DNA from: Taxillus chinensis
Taxonomy: Eukaryota; Streptophyta; Magnoliopsida; Santalales; Loranthaceae
Direction: 5' to 3'
DNA length: 64,000 nucleotides
Assembly: GCA_023512835.1 (NCBI GenBank)
Contig: CM042087.1
Location: 54,942,397 to 55,006,396 of the forward strand
Shown: positions 58,501-64,000 of the stretch, piece by piece
Position numbering within the stretch: the stretch's first letter is position 1
Layout: each line of letters opens with the position of its first letter
Position numbers and translations under genes: made by a program
Notes under the pieces: generated by a model
Seen by the model: only the letters and a program-made list of their open reading frames with translations
What the model was told of the DNA's origin: nothing
The model's database searches: none

Positions 58501-59079
58501 GTGCCTCATTTGTAAAAAAGAAAAAGAAAATCTGAGACAGCAGGTGACCCGTGCTATATATAGTACTATTTAATAAATATGGAGGAGTGGTGATAATACT
58601 TGATAGAATTGCGATTGGGTAGCGAGGGATGCTAATCTCTGCAGGTCCATTTTCTTCAGCTCCAGGTAAGGGACATTATTCTTGAAAGCAAGTCCTGGAA
58701 CGCCTCTGATTATATTCACAAACGCACGGGAATAGACTGAATAAAGTTAGGCTACATATATATACATGACTGATAAGTAAAACATCAGATAGGCAATGAT
58801 CAGGGTGCGGCTGTGGACCTTGATCTATCGGACCTTGCCATAAAAATAAAAAATTACTGTAGATATATATATATATTTATACATTTATAATTAGTCATAC
58901 CCATTTTCTACGAGATTGAAGGCGGATGCTTTATATTCTTGGAACAAGGTAAGAGCCAGACTCCCGGTGGAAGAAGTACTTGGTCTGTTGTCGTCGTCTT
59001 TTTGGCAGAGCCCATCAAAGAATCTTAAACAGCTGCTTTGTAATATCCGAGCACAAAAAAATGAATCGATGCAGACTAC

Positions 59080-59128
<49 letters not shown>

Positions 59129-59270
59129 AAGATTGTGTCCGTTACGTTACGTACTTGGACGGAAGGGGCCAGTACAACCAGAGGCAAATATAGGTGCAGC
59201 CAAAAGTGTGCACCAGGTGTTGGATAAAGCTTTTGCGGTCTTCTTGGTCCAGCATGAAAGCTGAGTCCAT
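55590..59270 (-). CDS. bHLH041: bHLH transcription factor, bHLH041-like, eight exons
   Basis: A sequence-specific DNA-binding regulator acting in the nucleus. My exon model (minus strand) is 59270-59155, 59032-58901, 58705-58600, 58439-58425, 58272-58210, 57963-57253, 56972-56553 and 55724-55590. All introns are GT-AG, phases agree, and the CDS is 1,698 bp (565 aa). ATG 59270 is preceded by an in-frame TAG 12 nt upstream. The N-terminus (residues 1-160; FGCTYICLWLYWP, NCLRFFDGLC, AIFMGCRSGEVELGFSNEPQ, WFPEDFSRP) is the conserved bHLH041-type domain. Pro-, Thr- and Ser-rich stretches follow. The basic region (351-381, HHMISERKRREKLNESFQAL) has the H-E-R residues expected for E-box binding. Helix 2 and a leucine-repeat coil (RDKASVLGSAREYLGSLKAQ) open exon 7. 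The C-terminus resembles an ACT-like dimerisation domain (VNLRVSLRGEASLSDLATRV). No disabling change was seen. It is longer than the Arabidopsis protein as I recall it. Confidence 0.88.
58425..58439 (-). other. 15-nt microexon of the bHLH gene
   Basis: Between TTGCTGCAG and GTTTGTGC on the minus strand lie exactly 15 nt encoding VARIK. It is needed to join FYQ (exon 3) to TAIFMGC (exon 5), where family members as I remember them have five residues of the type EARIK. Phase 0 on both sides. Confidence 0.8.
59033..59154 (-). other. Intron 1 of the bHLH gene, with (TA)n(GA)n microsatellite
   Basis: Donor AA/GTACGT and acceptor AAAGCAG/C. The intron is only 122 bp and more than a third of it is a compound (TA)n(GA)n repeat (about 59080-59128). 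Length changes there could affect splicing. Confidence 0.8.
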
Positions 59271-59804
59271 ATAGACGAGCTACAGTGCTTCCGAGCGCAC
59301 GGTTTCTTTTGTCCTGTAAATGTAAGTTGTCTGTCTCAGGCCAGATGATTGGAGAGTTTCCGATCAATCCTAGGCTTCGGGTGCTTTTGCCCCCCTCTCC
59401 CTCCCTGTCCGTGTTTATCTGTGTTAGTGAGAGAGAGAGAGCCGTCAGCAGTGGAGCCAAATGAGAGGGTGTGGGGGCAGGTATTTGTGTGTGTGTGGGA
59501 GAGAGAGAGAGAGAGAGCTGGGCGGGGTAGAAAAGCGGCCAGCCAAATAAGATTGGGAAAAGTAGTAGGTCAAAAGTTCACATTTTCTATGAAAAGTGAG
59601 TGGACGGATATGAACGTGGCCCAAAATCAAAAAAAGTTAAAAAAAATAAAATGAGAAAGGGAGGGAGAGTGGGAGTCAAGGCTGAAAGCAAAATGCTCCA
59701 ATCCTTTTCTAGGTTTTCCTTTCCACCCCATTAAACCAATTCTTTGTTCCTCTTTACGAGGAGTGGGGGAGTTGTCCATAGGCTTGGATTCGCTCGTAAA
59801 TAAT
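59271..59804 (-). promoter_or_regulatory. 5' UTR and proximal promoter of the bHLH gene
   Basis: On the sense (minus) strand the region is TC-rich, with (CT)n tracts at plus 59429-59442 and 59498-59518, a common core-promoter composition in plants lacking a clear TATA box. W-box cores (TTGAC) occur on the sense strand at plus about 59569-59573 (TTTTGACC) and about 59673-59678 (CTTGACTC). WRKY control is an inference from these sites only. Confidence 0.4.
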
Positions 59805-60145
59805 GTCAGCTCATAGTGAGTGGGTTATTTTAGATTTTATTAATTGTTTTTTTAAATTAATTATTAAATTAAATATTCATCTTGTGTCTAAAATTTAAAG
59901 GCGATCTGATTTAACGATTAATTTTTGTAGATATTCAATTATAAAAAATATAAAAATAAATAAATTTTAATTTATTAAAATTCATATTTTTTCTAATTAA
60001 ATTTGCATAAAATTTAACCGTTAGATAACCTTTAAATTTTACACGCACGATATATATTACATGAATATTCAATTTAACGGTTGACTTTTAAAACAAATAT
60101 CGACAAAGTCTAAAATAACTCAACTCACCATGATGGTAAGCTGAC
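59805..60145. mobile_element. MITE with long inverted repeats, upstream of the bHLH gene
   Basis: The left arm GTCAGCTCATAGTGAGTGGG with TTATTTTAGA, and later AAATATTCAT and TAAAATTTAAAGG, is mirrored by the right arm ending TGGTAAGCTGAC. Arms of about 120-150 bp match imperfectly, so the ~340-bp unit could fold back nearly completely. No clear target duplication was found. It sits about 540 bp upstream of the bHLH start codon. Confidence 0.65.
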
Positions 60146-62232
60146 GTTGCTCGTCAGCAAATCCAAGTCCTCCGCCCATGGCCAAGCCACCGCATCCTTT
60201 TTTTTAAAGCAAAATTATGCATTATAATTTAACTAGGAAAAAAGTAGATTGTTATATTTGATTTAATAAAAATTAGTTCAATATAAATTATTTAAAAGTT
60301 TTTGTCAATTTATACTACTATATATATTATTTAAATTAATTTTACAAGATCTATAATTCTATAATTCATGGGTTTTGATCTCATCAGACTTATTTTAATT
60401 GATTTTTAAATTTTCCTTTTGGTCCTATTAGTCGCATATTAAAGATTACTTGTATGCCTAATAATAATATTTGGGTAATATTCGAATCTAATCCAAAATT
60501 CATATAGTTACGTGTGAATTCGTATCCGAATTTTCAAATACAAACATAACTAAACACAAAACATATATATTAAAAACCTAATTTTGATCTCAATTATTGG
60601 CATTATTAGGGGTGAGCCCATTTTTTGTCTTACTCCTGCGCGCAGGTTACCTTATAGGAACACAAAAGAAAACAGTAATAGATAGCGAGCTATCCCGTTC
60701 CGTTCTCGTTTAACTCTCGCTTTGCTTATTTTAATTATTTATATTTATAATTTTATAATATTTTAAAATAGTATTACTTAATTATTTTTTATAATTATGA
60801 TATTTTTGAATAATATTTATTATTATGAATTAAATTATTTTTGATAATTTTTGTCAAAAATGATATAGAAAATTAATTTAACCCAAAACTATTCATATGG
60901 ATAAATTTAATAAAAAGTGATAGCAAGGTGCGTGTGAATAGAACCTCATTTGCAAGTCCCGCTAAAGAATGGGATATCCCGCTTCGCTTACACATAAGAC
61001 AACATATAGTTTTAAAACTTGACTTCCTGCCTAAGCGGGAGCAGAGGCTAGTAATACGTTGACCTTACCCCCGATTGGACAGGGATTACCTCTTGATATT
61101 GTATACCTAATTTCATCCAAACTCATATATTTGGACCCTTGAAAGCATTAGTGATTCTAGAGCCATCCTCATTGAGACATATCCTATTGTGATAAAAATT
61201 TTTATTTTATTTTTTAGAGCTGCCACCAATTAAATGAGGTGCGGTTACATCACTTAAAGTATGGTTAACATTCCATAGTCGAGTTTAGGTTTAAAAAAAG
61301 TTCAAATATATTTTGGATTTTTAAAAGTTTAAAAAATCTTCAAAGCTTTGTTACAAAGCATTTTAATTTTTTTTATTTAAACTTTTGTATTTATTTATTT
61401 TTTAAAAGTTTCAGAGTTTTAGAGTGTTAAAGTTTTCTTATTTTAAAGTTTTAAAGTTTTTATTTTTAAAGTCTTAATTTTTTATGTTTTAAATTTATAT
61501 AAAGATGTATAATAGGTTTTGTATTTTATTTTTAAAGTTTTTATTATCGGTTTGCTTTTTAAAAGTTTTAATGTCTTTTAATTTTTAAAGTTTATTTAAT
61601 GGTTTATCAAAATATTTGCTTTTTATTTGTTATCTATAGGCATGTTAAATGAGCCAAAGGCCTGTGAGCCATGTGGGTTGGCCCGCTTTATACGTGAGTC
61701 AGGCCGCTCGTGGTCCATAGCCCTTTGGACTTTAACTTTTTTTTGTTGTTGTAATGATTTGAGTTTTAGTTTCTCTAGCACTATTTTGTCAAAATTTTTA
61801 CAGACGGGTCAGACTCTTCCTTCCCCCCCCCCCCTTCAAAAAGTGGCCCAATTTGTGGGCTATCCTGCCCCACAAGTGTGCTGGGCCGAGCTAGAAAAGT
61901 ATGGCCTATTTAAAAATGAGCTAAACCCAGACAGACCCCGTCCATTTAACACCCTTAGTTATCTAGTTACAAATTGAAGGGTTTTATCGTAGAAAAGAAT
62001 TATTTTGGTCATTTTTTGTTTTCACTTTTGTTTTTTTTTGGTTAGAAAGTGTAAAGGGTTTAAAATGCTTTTTTGCCATTTTAGTTTTACTAATAACACT
62101 CAAATTCTAACAAACACATATATAATAATTTATATCCTAACGATTGCAAAATTAAAGGTATACATTTTTACACATACGAATTTGTTCTTCGTGGGCCTTA
62201 TACCCCACAAGTGTAAGCTCCTGCCCCAAAAC
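60146..62232. other. AT-rich intergenic DNA
   Basis: No gene is seen. 60600-61110 has pairs of TCCCG/CGGG words around AT-rich cores, suggestive of an eroded transposon. 61270-61600 is a degenerate AAAGTTTT/TTTTAAAG repeat field. 61643-61951 begins TGTTAAATGAGCC and ends CCATTTAACA, an inverted pair typical of hAT-like MITEs, with GGCCCG-rich interior; a target duplication is not evident. Confidence 0.4.
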
Positions 62233-64000
62233 TATAATGACCTGTGTTTGGGGTTCTGAGAGATAGCCATATGAGGTAATACACATCGAGAGATGTGAAT
62301 ATTAGTACGGTGAAATATGCGTCGAATATAGAGTTTTGACTATGAGTGGGCCTGATTTGGAGTCGGAGCCCCGAAAGGCTAATTTTAGGATTTTATGGTG
62401 TGGTCGAGTGACTTTGTATTTGAGTTATTATTTAGAAAAATAAATATCAGTATAGCGATATACTCGTTAAACAGAGTATTTTGATAGTAATTAGACTCGA
62501 TTTGGAGTCGGAGTCCTATGAAGGTAATTATAATATTTTAATGAATTAAATGTGGGAGAGTATGGAAAGGGCAGTGAAGAACCAAAATCCTTAATTGTCA
62601 TACGTGCTTGCCTTTTTAGAGAGAGAAATAGAGGAGAGGAGAGAGAAAGTGAAATTAATGATTCGGAGCTCAAATCAACTGTAATTAAGGTTGGGATTCA
62701 TGCTTATCTCTCATATATCGTTGATTATGCTTGCTAGAGTAGCTAAAACATGGAAATTTACTCTAAAATCATGGAATTTGATGTATGAACCCTAAAAAGT
62801 TGGGGAACCCGATTTTGTATGTTAACCTTCGAATTAAGGTTGTTTTGGTAGCCAAATATAGCTAAGATGAGTTAAAAACTCTTTCTTAGGATGAATTAGT
62901 GCTTACAAATAGAGAATTAACTAGTATAACTAGGTTTCGAGACGAAAACAGGATGAACGCAGTTGATAGATCGCGTTTGGAGAGTTGTTTGACGTTGCTT
63001 GAAGCTTAAGAGTCGAGGCAGTCTTGAGTAGAGCATCAAGCAAGGTGCTTCAAGCAAGGAGTTTCGAGCAAAGTGTGAGTGTCGAGCAATTGAGTAGTGC
63101 AGTTCTGATGCAGTTGTCAGTGTGTGTGGACTATTTACATTGTAGGTTTATGCATCTTCACACTTAAGTACATTACTTAAGTTATAATGTAAATAAGGAA
63201 ATACCCCACATATGGATTCAAAGAAAAATATTAAAAATCAAATTCTGACTCCATCAAAATGTGAAAAATAGGAATTAGTACTAAATCCCGAAAAAAATGC
63301 AGTTTTGGTTCGAGGTGATTGTTTGCGAAGTGGGGTTAGACTTCTCAAAAAATTCCTAAAAATTAGGTTATCTTAGTTATGGTATGGGAAACCATTGCCG
63401 GGACTTTTTATTTTAAGAAAACACCTTCTATGAAAATCCTCTCTCTTGGTCAAGACATGCGGATAGCATTGTGGAAACTGTCCTCTATTACAGAGGGAGT
63501 GTTGTGGAACCCTAGTGGTCACATGGGCCTGTGAGGATACCTTAATAAGCCCGGGAGGCTACTATTGAGGGCCTAGGAGGCAATATATGTTTGGAGCCTA
63601 AAAGGCTACTATGCCTGAGAGGTAATACTATGCTTGGGGGGAAACACGGTGCTTGAGGGGCAAATGTTTGGGATACCTGCGAGGCTTGCTTTATATTTTA
63701 CTGTATAAATACATGATGTATATGTAACATTACACGAGCACATGCTTACCCTAATTTATGAGTTGGGATGGGTCAGAAAGACATAATCCCTACTGAGCTG
63801 TGGTTGTGCACCCCTCCTATTGTGTTTGTCTTTGTTTTTTTCAAGTGCTTATAGGGGCTAGGAGGTTCATCGAAGGTGAAGATCCCGTGTGTATTTGTTT
63901 GTTTTGTTGGATTGCAAAATTATAATGTAAAACATATATGTATGTGTGTTTGTATTGTGACTGAATCGAGATTTCTGTATATGTGTGATACGGTTTAGGG
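62233..64000 (+). mobile_element. Gypsy-type LTR (third family), cut by the window edge
   Basis: From about TATAATGACCTGTG the text follows the gypsy-2 LTR in order: GAGAGATAGCCAT-TGAGG, TTTTGACTATGAGTGGGCC, a GAGAGAG tract (62620-62650), the hairpin (63133-63194), GAAGTGGGGTTAGACTTCTC, TTATCTTAGTTATGGTATGG, then a GCCTG-GAGG minisatellite (63520-63680) and the CACCCCTCCTATTGTGTTTG...TTTTTTTCAA acceptor-like block (63807-63844). No PBS or coding sequence is reached. It may be a solo LTR or the 5' end of an element beyond the window. Confidence 0.7.

Noticed and set aside
58891..59460. 189-codon minus-strand open frame as the N-terminus of the bHLH protein
   Set aside because: It reads exon 1 in the wrong frame and translates the intron-1 microsatellite. 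The spliced model with ATG at 59270 gives the conserved FGCTYICLW motif and consistent phases.

Overview
This window is chromosomal DNA of a flowering plant, almost certainly a eudicot. The evidence is one spliced plant transcription-factor gene with canonical GT-AG introns, a PIF/Harbinger DNA transposon remnant, many microsatellites, AT-rich intergenic DNA, and a large nest of Ty3/gypsy and Ty1/copia LTR retrotransposons primed by initiator Met-tRNA. I cannot name the species. No bacterial features, rRNA, tRNA genes or CRISPR arrays were seen.

Layout. 1-4040 holds no supported gene. About 4041-7916 is a decayed PIF/Harbinger element: a Myb-like/NAM-associated accessory gene (+), about 1.5 kb of ~270-bp tandem repeats, then the C-terminal part of the HARBI1-like transposase (-). 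7917-19540 is AT-rich with simple repeats, an old copia solo LTR (13401-14840), a copia gag fragment, a gypsy RT fragment, a possible short copia LTR, a fragment of a nucleosome assembly protein gene (NAP1 family, 18727-19086) and a MITE-like insertion. 19540-24010 holds no gene.

24011-53292 is one nested retrotransposon block. The outermost element, gypsy-1 (24016-53287), is bounded by an exact 5-bp target duplication TGGAA and ~1.3-kb LTRs. It has no recognisable gag. Its reverse transcriptase is split by a nearly complete antisense Sirevirus-like copia element (26629-39342, target duplication CTTTG). That element has gag, pol and a third, env-position ORF of unknown function. Further right, gypsy-1 is interrupted by a second gypsy element (gypsy-2, 39844-about 50880). 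Gypsy-2 has a duplicated, rearranged 5' LTR, gag, protease, RT-RNase H and integrase, but no 3' LTR. Its LTR is in turn split by a 2.3-kb solo LTR (42475-44771, target duplication TGGGA). All coding regions in the nest carry stops or frameshifts.

53293-55589 is gene-poor. 55590-59270 (-) is the one apparently intact host gene, a bHLH transcription factor of the bHLH041 type. I reconstruct it as eight exons (565 aa), including a 15-nt microexon. Its upstream region has TC-rich tracts, W-box-like sites and a MITE. 60146-62232 is AT-rich. From about 62233 a further gypsy-type LTR runs off the right edge.

The most interesting structures not covered by standard annotation are a shared putative intron inside several diverged gypsy LTRs, a conserved hairpin in three LTR copies, and the chimeric gypsy architecture. 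The satellite array inside the Harbinger element and the uncharacterised third ORF of the copia element also deserve attention.
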